DNA from: Stakelama pacifica
GTDB lineage: Bacteria; Pseudomonadota; Alphaproteobacteria; Sphingomonadales; Sphingomonadaceae
Assembly: GCF_004361835.1 (NCBI RefSeq)
Contig: NZ_SNWD01000002.1
Coordinates: 1-64,000 of the forward strand
Direction of reading: 5' to 3'
DNA: 64,000 bases
The notes under the pieces are model-generated. The model was not told where the DNA came from. It was given only the letters and a program-made list of their open reading frames with translations, and ran no database searches. Position numbers and translations under genes: made by a program. Below, one piece after another: positions 33,118 through 42,968 of this stretch. How positions within the stretch are numbered: position 1 is the stretch's first letter; each line of letters opens with the position of its first letter.

Positions 33118-34371
33118 ATGAAGAACTCTATGCAAGGCGCCGCCGCGCGCCTGGCGATCACCGTTGGGATGGCGGCGATCGTGCAAGCCACACCCGCATC
33201 AGCGCAATCGTTGACGTTCGGACAGGCGGTCGAACGCGCCGAAGGCGACGCACCGTCGGTCGAGGCACGTTCGGAGCAAGCCACGGCGGCGCGACGTTCC
33301 GCCGTTGCCGCCGATCAGCTCCCCGATCCGACGATCGATCTCGATTTCAACGACTTCCGGTTGACGCAGGCTCCGCCGGTGACGCCCAACGGCTACGTCC
33401 GGCAAACCATCGGTGTCCGTCAGGAATTTCCCAATCTCAAGAAGCGCCATGCTCGCGCCGACCGGGCGGCGGCGGACATCACCGCCGCCGACGCGCGCGA
33501 GGCGGTCGCGGTTCGCGAGGCCAGGCTCGGCGCGGCGCTGGCCTGGGTCGATCTCTATTTCGCTCAAAAGCGCCTCGACATCCTCGCGAAACTGGAGAGC
33601 GATATCGGCGACCTGCAAAAGACGATGGGCGCGCGGCTCGCCTCGGGCAGCGCCACCGGCGCCGAGGCGTTCGATCCCGACATTCTTGCCGCCAAACTTG
33701 CCGACCGCCGGAGCGAGCGCGAGGCGGCGATCTCTAAGGCGCGCGCCGAACTGCGCCGCTGGACCGGTATCGCCGCGCCCCAGGTCGCCGGCCCGCCGCC
33801 TGCCACGGAGATCGACTCGACAGCGCTGGCTGCGCGGATCGATACGCTTCCCAAACTCCGCGTGCGCGATGCCGCCATCGGTCAGGCGCAAGCCGATGTC
33901 CGCCTCGCCCGCGCCGAGAAGCATCCCGACTGGGCGCTGAAGGCGTCGTTCGCGCATCGCCAGCCGCAGTTCGGCAATTTCGTGTCGATCGGCGTTTCGA
34001 TCGACCTTCCGCTCTTCGCCGGCAAGCGGCAGGATCCCGTGATCGACGCACGGCTCGGCGATGAACAGGCGGCGCGGCTCGAACGGATCGATGCCGAGCG
34101 TCAGGCCCGTGCCGCGTTGAGCACCGATCTCGCCGACTATCGCATGCGGCGCGAACAATATGATCGCGCGCGCGACCAGCTGGTGCCCCTGTCGAAGAAG
34201 CGCGCCGTCGTCGCGCAGGAAAGCTACGCCGCCGGCCGGCTCGATCTGGGCGCCGCACTCAACCAGACGATCGCGTTAGCCGACGCCGAAATCGACCTTC
34301 TCGAACGCGAAGCGGCGCTCAAGCGCGCCGCCGTCCAAATCCTGTTCGCCTATACCGGAGACGCCAAGTGA
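33118..34371 (+). CDS. cusC: CusC-type outer-membrane efflux channel
   Basis: A 417-residue TolC-family protein: a signal peptide cleaved near ASAQS, then two OEP repeats with long helices (SLTFGQAVERAEGDAPSVEA in the first; SYAAGRLDLGAALNQ in the second). It is the outer-membrane component of the plus-strand tripartite pump. The ATG at 33118 follows GAAGG; the gene overlaps cusB by 4 bases (ATG/GTGA). Confidence 0.9.
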   Translation: MKNSMQGAAARLAITVGMAAIVQATPASAQSLTFGQAVERAEGDAPSVEARSEQATAARRSAVAADQLPDPTIDLDFNDFRLTQAPPVTPNGYVRQTIGVRQEFPNLKKRHARADRAAADITAADAREAVAVREARLGAALAWVDLYFAQKRLDILAKLESDIGDLQKTMGARLASGSATGAEAFDPDILAAKLADRRSEREAAISKARAELRRWTGIAAPQVAGPPPATEIDSTALAARIDTLPKLRVRDAAIGQAQADVRLARAEKHPDWALKASFAHRQPQFGNFVSIGVSIDLPLFAGKRQDPVIDARLGDEQAARLERIDAERQARAALSTDLADYRMRREQYDRARDQLVPLSKKRAVVAQESYAAGRLDLGAALNQTIALADAEIDLLEREAALKRAAVQILFAYTGDAK

Positions 34372-35867
34372 CCCTCGACAAATCTCTGAAGCTGCGGATT
34401 GCCGCGGCAATCGGCGTCGCCTCGCTGGCCGCCGGCGCCGGCGGCTATTTTTTGGCCGAACAGACAAGCGCCGCGCCGTCGGGCGCGGCGGCCAAGGACG
34501 GCCGCAAGATCCTCTATTGGTACGATCCGATGGTGCCGACCGAGCATTACGACAATCCTGACACGCTGTCGTCGATGGGCATGAAGACCATCCCCAAATA
34601 TGCCGACGAGGACGGCAATTCGGCGCCCGGCGTCAAGATCGATCCGCGCGTCATGCAAAATCTCGGCATCCGCACCGCGACCGCACAGATGGGCACGCTG
34701 CGGTCGAGCATCGATGTCACCGGCACGATCGATTTCAACCAGCGCGACGTCGCGGTCATTCAGGCACGGTCCGGCGGATTCGTCCAGCGCACCTATGGTC
34801 GGGCGCCGAGCGACCTGGTCCGGCGCGGCGCTCCGATCGCCGACCTCCTGGTGCCCGAATGGGGCGGTGCGCAGGCGGAATATCTCGCGCTCCGGCGTGC
34901 GGGCAATCAGAGCCTCGCCGCGGCGGCGCGCGAGCGGCTGAAACTGCTCGGGATGCCGGAGGGCCTGATCGCGCGCGTCGACCGGACCGGGAGCGAACAG
35001 AATGTGGTGACGATCTCGACTCCTGTCAGCGGCGTCATCCAGACGCTCGACGTGCGCTCGGGCATGACGCTCGCCGCCGGTCAGACGCTGGCGCAAGTCA
35101 ACGGGCTGGGGACGGTATGGCTCAATGCCGCCGTTCCCGAGGCGCAGGCCGGGCAGATCAGGGTCGGCGAAACCGCCGCCGCCGATGTCGCGAGCTATCC
35201 CGGCGAACGCTTCACCGGCCGCGTCATCGCGGTTCTGCCGACCGCCGCCGAGGCCAGCCGCACGCTGACCGTGCGCATCGAGCTTGCCAATCGCGGCGGC
35301 CGCCTGAAACCCGGCATGTTCGCGACCGTGCATCTCGGCCAAAGCGGCGAACCGCATCTCCTCGTTCCGAGCGAAGCGGTGATCCGCACCGGAAAGCGCG
35401 ACATCGTGATGCTGGCGACGGGCAATGGCCGCTTCCAGCCGGCCGAGGTGAAGCTGGGCCGCGAGGGCGGAGGCCAGACCGAAATCCTCGACGGTCTCGC
35501 CGCCGGCGAGAAGGTCGTCGCCTCGGGCCAGTTCCTCGTCGATTCCGAAGCCAGCCTCTCGAACCTTCAGGTCCGACCGCTCGACGCGTCGCGCCCGGCG
35601 CCCGCCGATAGCGCGAAAAAGGCGCAAGACGCCAGCGCGGACCATTCCGCCACCGGCAAGATCGAAGCCATCAAGCCCAACGCGATCACCATCTCGCACG
35701 AGCCGGTGCCGGCACTGCAATGGCCGGCGATGACGATGACCTTCGCGCTCGCCAAACCTGAACTGGCGCGGGGATTCAAGACGGGGGACCGCATCACCTT
35801 CCACTTCCGCAAACAGGGCCGCTCGCAAACCGTGACGAGCATCGCGCGCGCGGGAGGCGGCCAATGA
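34368..35867 (+). CDS. cusB: CusB-type adaptor with N-terminal metal-binding and C-terminal CusF domains
   Basis: A 499-residue RND adaptor with extra domains. After the membrane anchor comes a heavy-metal-binding segment, [11 protein letters not shown]...[14 protein letters not shown], very like the Met site of E. coli CusB. Then come the barrel, lipoyl and hairpin domains (about 80-410). The last 70 residues form a CusF-like Cu(I)/Ag(I) chaperone domain in which His, Trp, Met and Met are spaced as in CusF ([16 protein letters not shown]). CusF is a separate protein in E. coli; here it is fused to the adaptor. It overlaps both cusC and cusA by 4 bases. Confidence 0.94.
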   Translation: MTLDKSLKLRIAAAIGVASLAAGAGGYFLAEQTSAAPSGAAAKDGRKILYWYDPMVPTEHYDNPDTLSSMGMKTIPKYADEDGNSAPGVKIDPRVMQNLGIRTATAQMGTLRSSIDVTGTIDFNQRDVAVIQARSGGFVQRTYGRAPSDLVRRGAPIADLLVPEWGGAQAEYLALRRAGNQSLAAAARERLKLLGMPEGLIARVDRTGSEQNVVTISTPVSGVIQTLDVRSGMTLAAGQTLAQVNGLGTVWLNAAVPEAQAGQIRVGETAAADVASYPGERFTGRVIAVLPTAAEASRTLTVRIELANRGGRLKPGMFATVHLGQSGEPHLLVPSEAVIRTGKRDIVMLATGNGRFQPAEVKLGREGGGQTEILDGLAAGEKVVASGQFLVDSEASLSNLQVRPLDASRPAPADSAKKAQDASADHSATGKIEAIKPNAITISHEPVPALQWPAMTMTFALAKPELARGFKTGDRITFHFRKQGRSQTVTSIARAGGGQ

Positions 35868-38800
35868 TCGGGTCGCTCGTCCGTGCCTGCGTCCGCGGGC
35901 GCTTCCTCGTCCTGCTGCTGGTTGGAGCTTTGCTCGCAGTCGGCATCTGGGCAACGAAAACCACGCCTGTCGACGCGCTTCCCGATCTGTCCGACGTGCA
36001 GGTCATCATCCGCACGAGCTATCCGGGACAGGCGCCGCAGCTCGTCGAGGACCAGGTCACCTATCCGCTCGCGACGACGATGCTGTCGGTGCCGGGCGCA
36101 CGATCGGTGCGCGGCTATTCGTTCAATGGCGACAGCTATGTCTACATTCTGTTCGACGACGGCACCGATCTCTATTGGGCGCGCTCGCGCGTCCTCGAAT
36201 ATCTCAGCCAGGTGCAAAGCCAGCTGCCCGAGGGCGCCAAGGCATCGCTCGGACCCGATGCGACCGGCGTCGGCTGGATCTATGAATATGCGCTGGTTGA
36301 CAGGACCGGGCAGCACGACCTCGCGCAGCTGAGGAGCATCCAGGACTGGTTCCTGCGCTACGAGCTCAAGACCGTCCCCGACGTCGCCGAGGTGGCAAGC
36401 ATCGGCGGGATGGTGCGCCAGTATCAGATCGTGCTCGATCCCGAACGCATGGCCTCCTACGGCATCACCCAGGATGCCGTGATCAGCGCCGTTCGCAACG
36501 CCAACCAGGAAAAGGGCGGCTCGGTCGTCGAGATGGCGGAAAGCGAATATATCGTGCGCGCCAGCGGCTATCTCGAAAATCTCGATGATTTCCGGGCGAT
36601 CCCCGTCGACACGGTGTCGGGCGGCATTCCGATCACGCTCGGCGACGTCGCCACGATCCAGACCGGCCCCGCTATCCGGCGCGGCGTCGCCGAACTGAAC
36701 GGCCAAGGTGAGGTCGCGGGCGGCATCATCGTGCTGCGGTCGGGCAAGAACGCGCGGCAGGCGATCACCAACGTCAAGGCCAAGCTCGACGACCTCAAGA
36801 AGAGCCTCCCGCCCGGCGTTGAGATTGTGCCGACCTATGACCGGTCGTCGCTGATCGATCGCGGCGTCGACAACCTCAAGGAAAAACTGTTCGAGGAATT
36901 CATCGTCGTCGCGCTCGTCTGCGCGCTGTTCCTGTGGCACGCGCGCTCGGCGCTGGTCGCGATCCTCACCTTGCCGCTCGGCGTGCTGATCGCACTGATC
37001 GTCATGCGCATCCAGGGCGTCAACGCGAACATCATGTCGCTCGGCGGCATCGCCATCGCGGTGGGCGCGATGACCGACGCCGCGATCGTGATGATCGAGA
37101 ACGCGCACAAGCATATCGAGCGGTGGAACCACCTTCACCCCGACGATACGCTGAGGGGCGAGGCGCGCTGGCGTCTCGTCACGGCGTCCGCCGTCGAGGT
37201 CGCGCCGGCGCTGTTCCTCAGCCTGCTCATCATCGCCCTGTCGTTCGTGCCGGTATTCACGCTGCAGGGACAGGAAGGACGGCTGTTCGCGCCGCTTGCG
37301 TTCACCAAGACCTATGCGATGGCGGGCGCGGCGATCCTGTCGGTCACGCTCATTCCGATCCTGATGGGATATCTGATCCGCGGGCGGATACCGGAAGAGC
37401 AGGCCAATCCGATCAATCGCTGGCTGACGCGGATTTACCGTCCCGCGATCGACTGGGTCATGGTCCGCCCGAAGACGACGATCCTGATCGCGGGTCTCGT
37501 CTTCGCCTCGAGCCTGTGGCCCATCAGTCAGCTCGGCGGCGAATTCCTGCCGCAGATGGACGAGGGCGATCTGCTCTACATGCCGTCGACGCTGCCGGGG
37601 GTTTCGCCCGCCAAGGCGGCCGAGCTGCTCCAGCAGACCGACCGGATGATCAAGACCGTTCCCGAAGTGGAAACCGTCTTCGGCAAGGCGGGGCGCGCCG
37701 ATACCGCGACCGATCCCGCGCCGCTGACGATGTTCGAAAGCGTCGTTCATTTCAAACCACGCGATCAGTGGCGCGAAGGCATGACGCCTGACAAGCTCGT
37801 CGACGCACTCGACGCGGCGGTGAAGGTTCCCGGCATCGCCAACTTCTGGATCCCGCCGATCCGCAATCGGATTGAGATGCTGTCGACCGGCATCAAGAGC
37901 CCGATCGGGGTCAAGGTCTCGGGCGCCGAGCTGTCGACGATCGACGGCGTCGCGCAAAAGATCGAAGGCGTCGCGAAATCGGTCCCCGGCGTCACCTCGG
38001 CGCTCGCCGATCGGCTGTCCGGCGGACATTATATCGATGTCGATATCGACCGGGCGCGGGCCGGCCGTTACGGGCTTAACATCTCCGACGTGCAATCGAT
38101 CGTCGCGAGCGCGATCGGCGGGCAGACGATCGGCGAGACGGTCGAAGGGCTGGCCCGCTATCCGATCAGCGTGCGCTATCCGCGCGAAATTCGCGACAGC
38201 CTGGAAGAGCTGCGCGCGCTGCCGATCCTCACTCCGTCGCGACAGCAAATCACGCTCGGCAGCGTCGCCGATGTGACGGTAAGTTCGGGGCCGCCGATGC
38301 TCCGGAGCGAGAATGGCAGGCCATCGACCTGGATCTATATCGACAGCCGCGGGCGCGACATCGCCTCGGTCGTCGAGGATCTTCAGGACGCGGTTCGTAG
38401 CCAGGTGAAGCTGCCGCCGGGCGTCAGCGTGTCCTACACCGGCCAGTTCGAATATCTGAAGCGCGCCGAGCAGCGGATGATGATCGTCGTTCCGGCGACG
38501 CTGCTCATCATCTTCGTCCTGCTCTATCTGATCTTCAAGCGGTTCGACGAGGCGCTGCTCGTCATGGCGACGCTGCCGTTCGCGCTGACCGGCGGGCTGT
38601 GGCTGCTCTATCTGCTCGGCTACAACCAGTCGGTCGCGACCGCGGTCGGTTTCATAGCGCTTGCCGGCGTCGCGGCCGAGTTCGGCGTGGTGATGCTTGT
38701 CTATCTCAAGCAGGCGCTCGCCGACCGTGGCCCCAATCCGAGCATTGCCGAAATTACGACCGCGGTACGCGAAGGGGCGCTGCTGCGGGTGCGGCCCAAG

Positions 38801-39004
38801 GCAATGACCGTCGCGGTGATTTTGACGGGCCTGCTGCCGATCCTGATAAGCGCGGGAACAGGGTCGGAAGTGATGCGCCGCATCGCGGCGCCCATGATCG
38901 GCGGCATGTTCACCGCACCGCTGATCTCAATGCTGGTTATTCCCGCCGGCTATCTGCTGTTGCGCCGCCGGTCAGCCAAGAAAGAACAAGGAGAAACACC
39001 ATGA
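35864..39004 (+). CDS. cusA: CusA-type Cu(I)/Ag(I) RND efflux pump
   Basis: A 1046-residue HME-RND transporter. Group markers for monovalent metals are [20 protein letters not shown] in helix IV (with the proton-relay Asp) and the periplasmic [16 protein letters not shown], whose Met corresponds to a CusA copper ligand. Twelve helices and two large loops are present. It expels Cu(I)/Ag(I) from cytosol and periplasm through CusB and CusC. It is translationally coupled to cusB and ends overlapping a 41-codon gene. Confidence 0.95.
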   Translation: MIGSLVRACVRGRFLVLLLVGALLAVGIWATKTTPVDALPDLSDVQVIIRTSYPGQAPQLVEDQVTYPLATTMLSVPGARSVRGYSFNGDSYVYILFDDGTDLYWARSRVLEYLSQVQSQLPEGAKASLGPDATGVGWIYEYALVDRTGQHDLAQLRSIQDWFLRYELKTVPDVAEVASIGGMVRQYQIVLDPERMASYGITQDAVISAVRNANQEKGGSVVEMAESEYIVRASGYLENLDDFRAIPVDTVSGGIPITLGDVATIQTGPAIRRGVAELNGQGEVAGGIIVLRSGKNARQAITNVKAKLDDLKKSLPPGVEIVPTYDRSSLIDRGVDNLKEKLFEEFIVVALVCALFLWHARSALVAILTLPLGVLIALIVMRIQGVNANIMSLGGIAIAVGAMTDAAIVMIENAHKHIERWNHLHPDDTLRGEARWRLVTASAVEVAPALFLSLLIIALSFVPVFTLQGQEGRLFAPLAFTKTYAMAGAAILSVTLIPILMGYLIRGRIPEEQANPINRWLTRIYRPAIDWVMVRPKTTILIAGLVFASSLWPISQLGGEFLPQMDEGDLLYMPSTLPGVSPAKAAELLQQTDRMIKTVPEVETVFGKAGRADTATDPAPLTMFESVVHFKPRDQWREGMTPDKLVDALDAAVKVPGIANFWIPPIRNRIEMLSTGIKSPIGVKVSGAELSTIDGVAQKIEGVAKSVPGVTSALADRLSGGHYIDVDIDRARAGRYGLNISDVQSIVASAIGGQTIGETVEGLARYPISVRYPREIRDSLEELRALPILTPSRQQITLGSVADVTVSSGPPMLRSENGRPSTWIYIDSRGRDIASVVEDLQDAVRSQVKLPPGVSVSYTGQFEYLKRAEQRMMIVVPATLLIIFVLLYLIFKRFDEALLVMATLPFALTGGLWLLYLLGYNQSVATAVGFIALAGVAAEFGVVMLVYLKQALADRGPNPSIAEITTAVREGALLRVRPKAMTVAVILTGLLPILISAGTGSEVMRRIAAPMIGGMFTAPLISMLVIPAGYLLLRRRSAKKEQGETP

Positions 39005-39126
39005 TGAACTGCGCGAGTGACATGCCGACCGGCATGATGGTGGGAATGGGCATCGTCTGGATCCTCATTCTTGCATGGCTCGTCCTCAGCCTGCTGGCGC
39101 TCGTCAAATATCTGCGATCCGGATGA
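39001..39126 (+). CDS. 41-residue Met-rich single-helix membrane protein
   Basis: ATG 39001 overlaps the last codons of cusA and follows GGAGAAACACC. The protein has a Cys/Met-rich start ([17 protein letters not shown]) and one membrane helix ([20 protein letters not shown]), ending YLRSG. Small one-helix proteins can act as subunits of RND pumps (AcrZ is one example). Met and Cys near the membrane face would suit Cu(I)/Ag(I). It has no named family; the coupling to cusA and the strong ribosome-binding site make it probably real. Confidence 0.65.
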   Translation: MMNCASDMPTGMMVGMGIVWILILAWLVLSLLALVKYLRSG

Positions 39127-39177
39127 CGCCACCGGTTGCGTGCCGGATTGCCGATCCCAAGCCACGAAAGGAACAGC

Positions 39178-40671
39178 ATGATTGGCCGAAGGCAACTGGT
39201 CGCGGGAGCGGCGCTGGGCGGGGGCATGATCGTCGCCGGCGTCACGCTGCCCGGTCTGTTCGACGAGTCTCGAACGGCAGTGTCGGGCGGCACCGGCGAC
39301 CGTAAACCGCTCAACATTCCACCGCTGCTCCCGGGAGTTCAAGCCGGCGGCGCGCGCCAATTCTCGCTACGGCTGCAAAAGGGCGTCAGCGAATTTATCG
39401 AGAGGCGGACGACGCCAACCATCGGCATCAACAGCGCCTATCTCGGTCCCACGCTGGAAATGCATGCGGGCGAGCGGGTTCGCATGTCCGTGGTCAACGC
39501 GCTCGACGAGCCGGCGACGCTGCACTGGCATGGCTTCAACCTGCCGGCGGCAGCGGACGGCGGACCGCATCAGCCGATCGCACCGGGCGAGACGTGGTCG
39601 CCATCGTTTGAAATACGCGAACGCGGCGCGATGTTCTGGTATCATTCGCATATGCACCGCCGAGCGGGACCGCAGGTCTATCACGGGCTGGCGGGTGCGA
39701 TTTACGTTCGCGACCGCGAAAGCGAGCGCCTCGCGCTTCCAGGCGAGTACGGCGTCGACGACGTTCCCCTCATCCTGCAGGACCGGTCGTTCGGCAGCGC
39801 TGGGGAGCTGATCTATTCGCCGTCGATGATGAACAGGATGATGGGCGTCACCGGCGATACGCTACTCGTGAACGGCGGCATCGGCCGGACATTCGATGCC
39901 GGCTCGGACCGGTTGCGTCTTCGCCTTCTCAACGGTTCGAACGCGCGCTTCTATCGCCTGTCGTTCAGCGATGGCCGGTCATTCCACCTGATCGGCACCG
40001 ATGGCGGGCTGCTCGCCGCCGCCTTGCGAACCGACCATGTGATCCTGGCCCCTGCCGAACGCGCTCAGATCATCGTCGATCTTCAGGACGGTTTAGCGGT
40101 CAAGCTCCTGGCCGCCGATGCCCGGCGTACAATGATGCGCGGGGGAATGATGGCGCGCGGCGCGGACCGCGGCGAGCGCTTCGTCGCGCTCGACATCCGC
40201 CCGGGCGAAGCGAGGAGACGCTGGGGTCCGCTGCCGCGTCGTCTCGTCGATCTCGCACCTCCGGATGCGAGCAAGGCGGTGCGGAAGCGGCGTTTCGTGC
40301 TCGACATGCCGATGGGAATGATGAGCGGCGGCGGCTTCACGATCAACGGACGGTCGATGGACATGCAGCGGATCGACGAAGCGGTAACGGTCGGAACCGA
40401 TGAAATCTGGGAAATCGAGAACGCGTCGATGATGGCGCACCCCTTCCACGTCCACAATGTGCAGTTCCGTGTCCTCGATCGCGACGGCCGGCCCGCATCG
40501 GCCGCCGAACTGGGGCTCAAGGATGTCGTCGTTGTTCGCCCCCGCGAGCGCGTGCGCATCCTGGTGCGGTTCGAGGAATACACCGATCGCGATCTGCCCT
40601 ATATGTATCATTGCCATATCCTCGAGCACGAGGATGCGGGCATGATGGGCCAGTTCGTCGTTAGGGCCTGA
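39178..40671 (+). CDS. CueO/CotA-like multicopper oxidase, Tat-exported
   Basis: A 497-residue three-domain multicopper oxidase. A twin-arginine start (MIGRRQLVAGAALGGG) is followed by all four copper motifs: LHWHGFNLP, WYHSHMH, HPFHVHNVQF and HCHILEHEDAGMM. Intact T1, T2 and T3 ligands imply a working periplasmic cuprous oxidase. A Met-rich stretch (about residues 315-330 and MPMGMMSGG near 385) resembles the CueO copper-sensing region. ATG 39178 is chosen for the AAAGGAAC site and the Tat motif. Confidence 0.92.
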   Translation: MIGRRQLVAGAALGGGMIVAGVTLPGLFDESRTAVSGGTGDRKPLNIPPLLPGVQAGGARQFSLRLQKGVSEFIERRTTPTIGINSAYLGPTLEMHAGERVRMSVVNALDEPATLHWHGFNLPAAADGGPHQPIAPGETWSPSFEIRERGAMFWYHSHMHRRAGPQVYHGLAGAIYVRDRESERLALPGEYGVDDVPLILQDRSFGSAGELIYSPSMMNRMMGVTGDTLLVNGGIGRTFDAGSDRLRLRLLNGSNARFYRLSFSDGRSFHLIGTDGGLLAAALRTDHVILAPAERAQIIVDLQDGLAVKLLAADARRTMMRGGMMARGADRGERFVALDIRPGEARRRWGPLPRRLVDLAPPDASKAVRKRRFVLDMPMGMMSGGGFTINGRSMDMQRIDEAVTVGTDEIWEIENASMMAHPFHVHNVQFRVLDRDGRPASAAELGLKDVVVVRPRERVRILVRFEEYTDRDLPYMYHCHILEHEDAGMMGQFVVRA

Positions 40672-40722
40672 CAGCCTGCTTGGGTTTGGCCGCCGTCAAA
40701 TATGCTAAGCCAAGAACCACCG

Positions 40723-41004
40723 TCAGCAGGCATTCCAAATCCCGATGCCGCTTGCGATAGAGCAGATGAGCGGAAGATCGAACGGTAGAGCAGACCCGAG
40801 CAGGCGCTGCCAACTCGCTCCAATGTTCTGGCTGAAGAGGCGAATAGAAACCCAGGCAATGCCCAAGGCGACAGTATTTAGGAGCGTCGCCAAACCTAGC
40901 GTCAAAAAAGCTGTTTCCACTGATCTGCAATGCCAAGCGACGACACCGGGAATAGTGAGCGCGATCCCCAAGGGTACAATCTGGCGAAGAAATCCGCTAC
41001 CCAT
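40723..41004 (-). CDS. Small three-helix membrane protein of unknown function
   Basis: A 93-residue protein with about three hydrophobic segments (IVPLGIALTIPGVVAW, AFLTLGLATLLNTVALGIAWVS, and FDLPLICSIASGIGI). GGAGG is placed 8 bases before the ATG, so it is probably expressed. No family is recognised. It lies convergent to the multicopper oxidase and just downstream of the ion-channel gene in the same direction. Confidence 0.5.
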   Translation of the reverse strand: MGSGFLRQIVPLGIALTIPGVVAWHCRSVETAFLTLGLATLLNTVALGIAWVSIRLFSQNIGASWQRLLGSALPFDLPLICSIASGIGIWNAC

Positions 41005-41113
41005 CGCGACAACCTCCGAACCGGAATGCTACCGAAGCACAGTGCGAATATCTGGACGAAAATATTGTCCGGAGCGGGTGATCTCTTCGGCCCTCGATGA
41101 CCCGATCAACTTC

Positions 41114-41533
41114 TCACCTCTCCTCAACACCGTGATGCATCGACTGAAAGACATAGGACGCCGAGCAACTGAGAAGTAGAAACCCCGTCAGCGATTCGAC
41201 GCCAGCCAGAAACCGTAAATGGCCCACCGGGTATACGTCGCCGAGACCAAGCGTCGTCATGTTGATCAGCGAGAAGTAGAATTGATCCATCGCATCCGGT
41301 GGCGAGGATCCAGATAGCGCGCCGAGGCCCAAAAGCCCCCCAAAATAAAACCCTATGGCGAACAACGCCGCGCCGGCCAGATGCAATGCGAGCAACAACG
41401 GCAGTAAGCACGCCGTCCTCCGACCATGACCGGAGATGCGCCTGATATGGCGTGCCGTTCCGGCAATCCCCCCGATATGTACAGCGCAAACTATCGCGAA
41501 AATCGCGAATGTCAGAATGATAGTGCTCAGCAT
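41114..41533 (-). CDS. Two-TM ion channel (Ion_trans_2, K+-channel-like)
   Basis: A 139-residue protein: an N-terminal helix (TIILTFAIFAIVCAVHI), then a pore unit with outer helix, pore helix and the selectivity-filter sequence MTTLGLGDVYP, then an inner helix (VESLTGFLLLSCSASYVF). The filter LGLGD, instead of the K+ channel TVGYGD, and the lack of a regulatory domain place it in the small unassigned ion-channel group. ATG 41533 is used; the longer frame upstream is not homologous. Ion specificity is unknown. Confidence 0.75.
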   Translation of the reverse strand: MLSTIILTFAIFAIVCAVHIGGIAGTARHIRRISGHGRRTACLLPLLLALHLAGAALFAIGFYFGGLLGLGALSGSSPPDAMDQFYFSLINMTTLGLGDVYPVGHLRFLAGVESLTGFLLLSCSASYVFQSMHHGVEER

Positions 41534-41615
41534 GTTTCGGCCATGCGAATGCAGATTCCCCAGGTTTCCACCTGCGCTTACGCTCGCCAGGTGTCTTATC
41601 CCTCGGCCCGCGAGG

Positions 41616-41640
41616 GGAACCGGTTGGACAATACGTATTA
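41616..41640 (+). promoter_or_regulatory. Possible ECF-type promoter of the cnrYXH-like operon
   Basis: GGAACC (41616-41621) matches the common ECF -35 core and lies just before the anti-sigma gene; CGTATTA (41634-41640) could be a -10. The spacing is shorter than the usual 15-17 bases, so this is only a candidate autoregulatory site. Confidence 0.3.
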
Positions 41641-41659
41641 GAGGTGAAAGCAGGAAGTG

Positions 41660-41914
41660 ATGACAATGAAGCCAATGCAATCCGACGTTGCAGCGCCCCT
41701 CGATGCAGCATTCATAAGTGGGGTATGGCAGCGGATCGGCACGATTACCGAACGACAAAGACGGTTGCGCCAAACGGCGTTGAGCGCGCTGTTCCTCGCC
41801 ATCGCGACGGTTTCTGGGATGGGCATCGCCGGAAGCGATCCCGCCCGGGCACACCCCAGTGCTATCTGGGTAACCGACCATGCCCCCGCTGCGCTACTCG
41901 ATCTGGAAGGCTGA
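41660..41914 (+). CDS. cnrY: CnrY-like membrane anti-sigma factor
   Basis: An 84-residue protein (or 85 from GTG 41657). A cytosolic helical N-terminus (DAAFISGVWQRIGTITERQ) is followed by one membrane segment (ALFLAIATVSGMGIAG) and a short periplasmic tail. Its size, topology and place before a CnrX-like sensor and an ECF sigma gene match CnrY of Cupriavidus, which holds CnrH at the membrane. Sequence similarity alone would be weak; the gene order carries the assignment. Confidence 0.75.
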   Translation: MTMKPMQSDVAAPLDAAFISGVWQRIGTITERQRRLRQTALSALFLAIATVSGMGIAGSDPARAHPSAIWVTDHAPAALLDLEG

Positions 41915-41916
41915 AG

Positions 41917-42360
41917 GTGCGGCGCATTGGCCTCGTTCTACTCGTGCTTCTCGCCGTGGCACTCGGCGCACTCGGCGCACTCGGCGCGCTCGCGGTCGAT
42001 CGGTGGGCGCCGACTCACAGCACAGCGACCGGTCTCCACAGTTTTGTCCATGAGCGGTTGCGGCTATCGCCCGACCAAGAGGCCGCGCTCGAAACGCTCG
42101 AGGCACGGTTCGGCGCGCGGCAGCGCGCGCTCGATCTGCAATTGCAGCAGGCCAATGTCGATCTCGCCCGTGCGATCGAGATCGAAGGGCGCAACGGCCC
42201 GCGAGTGAAAGCGGCCGTGGAAATCGTCCATGCCCGTATGGGCGCGCTCCAGGACGCCACGATCGATCACCTGTTCGCGATGCGCGCGATCCTTACGCCG
42301 GCGCAGCGCGAGCGGTTCGATGCCCGGGTCACGCAATCGCTCACCAGCCAGCCGGAATGA
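41917..42360 (+). CDS. cnrX: CnrX-like periplasmic metal sensor
   Basis: A 147-residue membrane-anchored, four-helix-hook protein. The ligand pattern of CnrX is retained: a His-x3-His pair (LHSFVHERL), a Glu in the next helix (TLEARFGARQ), and a His-x3-Met pair (DHLFAMRAILTPAQRE), equivalent to His42, His46, Glu63, His119 and Met123. In CnrX these bind Ni(II) or Co(II) and release CnrY-bound sigma. It starts at GTG 41917 behind GGAAGG and overlaps the sigma gene by 4 bases. Confidence 0.85.
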   Translation: MRRIGLVLLVLLAVALGALGALGALAVDRWAPTHSTATGLHSFVHERLRLSPDQEAALETLEARFGARQRALDLQLQQANVDLARAIEIEGRNGPRVKAAVEIVHARMGALQDATIDHLFAMRAILTPAQRERFDARVTQSLTSQPE

Positions 42361-42935
42361 CCCCCGGGGGCGGCGAGACGGAAGCACAAGAGCAGGAGCT
42401 TGTTCGACGCGCGAGGGCCGGTGACCGCGCTGCCTATGACCGCCTGATCGCGCGCCATGCGCCGCGCTTGTTGGCCATCGCTCAAGCGACGATGGGCAAT
42501 CGCGCTGAAGCCGAGGACGCCGCGCAGGAAGCGCTTGCGCAGGCGTGGCTGAAGCTCGACCGTTTCGACGAAACGCGCGCACTAGCTCCCTGGCTGGCAC
42601 GCGTAACCCTGAACAAGTGCCGCGATCTCCTGCGGCGTCGGCATTGGCGCTTCTTCACCGAAAACCCATTCGATCGGCTCGATCCGGCGAACGAACATGA
42701 TCGTCCCGATCCCGAGGATCCCGTCGAGTCGATCGAGCGGCGCGACGAGCTCCGCCGTGTACAGGCGCAGATCGCGCGCCTCCCTACGTCCCTTCGCGAG
42801 CCATTGATCCTTGTGGCTCACGAGGGTTATTCGCAAGGCGAGGCAGCTGCTATTCTCGGCATTTCGGAAAAGGCGGTGGAGACGCGCATTTACCGGGCGC
42901 GTGCCCGGCTTCGCGGCGGCGCACAAAATGTTTGA
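42357..42935 (+). CDS. cnrH: CnrH-like ECF sigma factor
   Basis: A 192-residue ECF sigma factor. Region 2 (about 15-90) contains AEDAAQEALAQAWLKLDRFD; region 4 (about 130-190) contains LREPLILVAHEGYSQGEAAAILGISEKAVETRIYRARARLR. Coupled to the cnrX- and cnrY-like genes by overlap, it should be freed when the sensor binds metal. No cnrCBA pump follows directly; the copABC genes are next, so the target genes must be found experimentally or by promoter search. Confidence 0.88.
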   Translation: MTPGGGETEAQEQELVRRARAGDRAAYDRLIARHAPRLLAIAQATMGNRAEAEDAAQEALAQAWLKLDRFDETRALAPWLARVTLNKCRDLLRRRHWRFFTENPFDRLDPANEHDRPDPEDPVESIERRDELRRVQAQIARLPTSLREPLILVAHEGYSQGEAAAILGISEKAVETRIYRARARLRGGAQNV

Positions 42936-42968
42936 GGGTTGTCACACCGAGCTCGCGTAGTAGGCGAT

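Noticed and set aside
34350-35954. A 534-codon minus-strand frame across cusB
   Set aside because: Antisense shadow of cusB; no homology visible and no promoter or ribosome-binding site.
35567-38248. An 893-codon open frame on the minus strand across cusA and the end of cusB
   Set aside because: It is the antisense shadow of two clearly identified RND genes; composition is Arg/Asp-rich with no motifs, as GC-rich codon bias produces.
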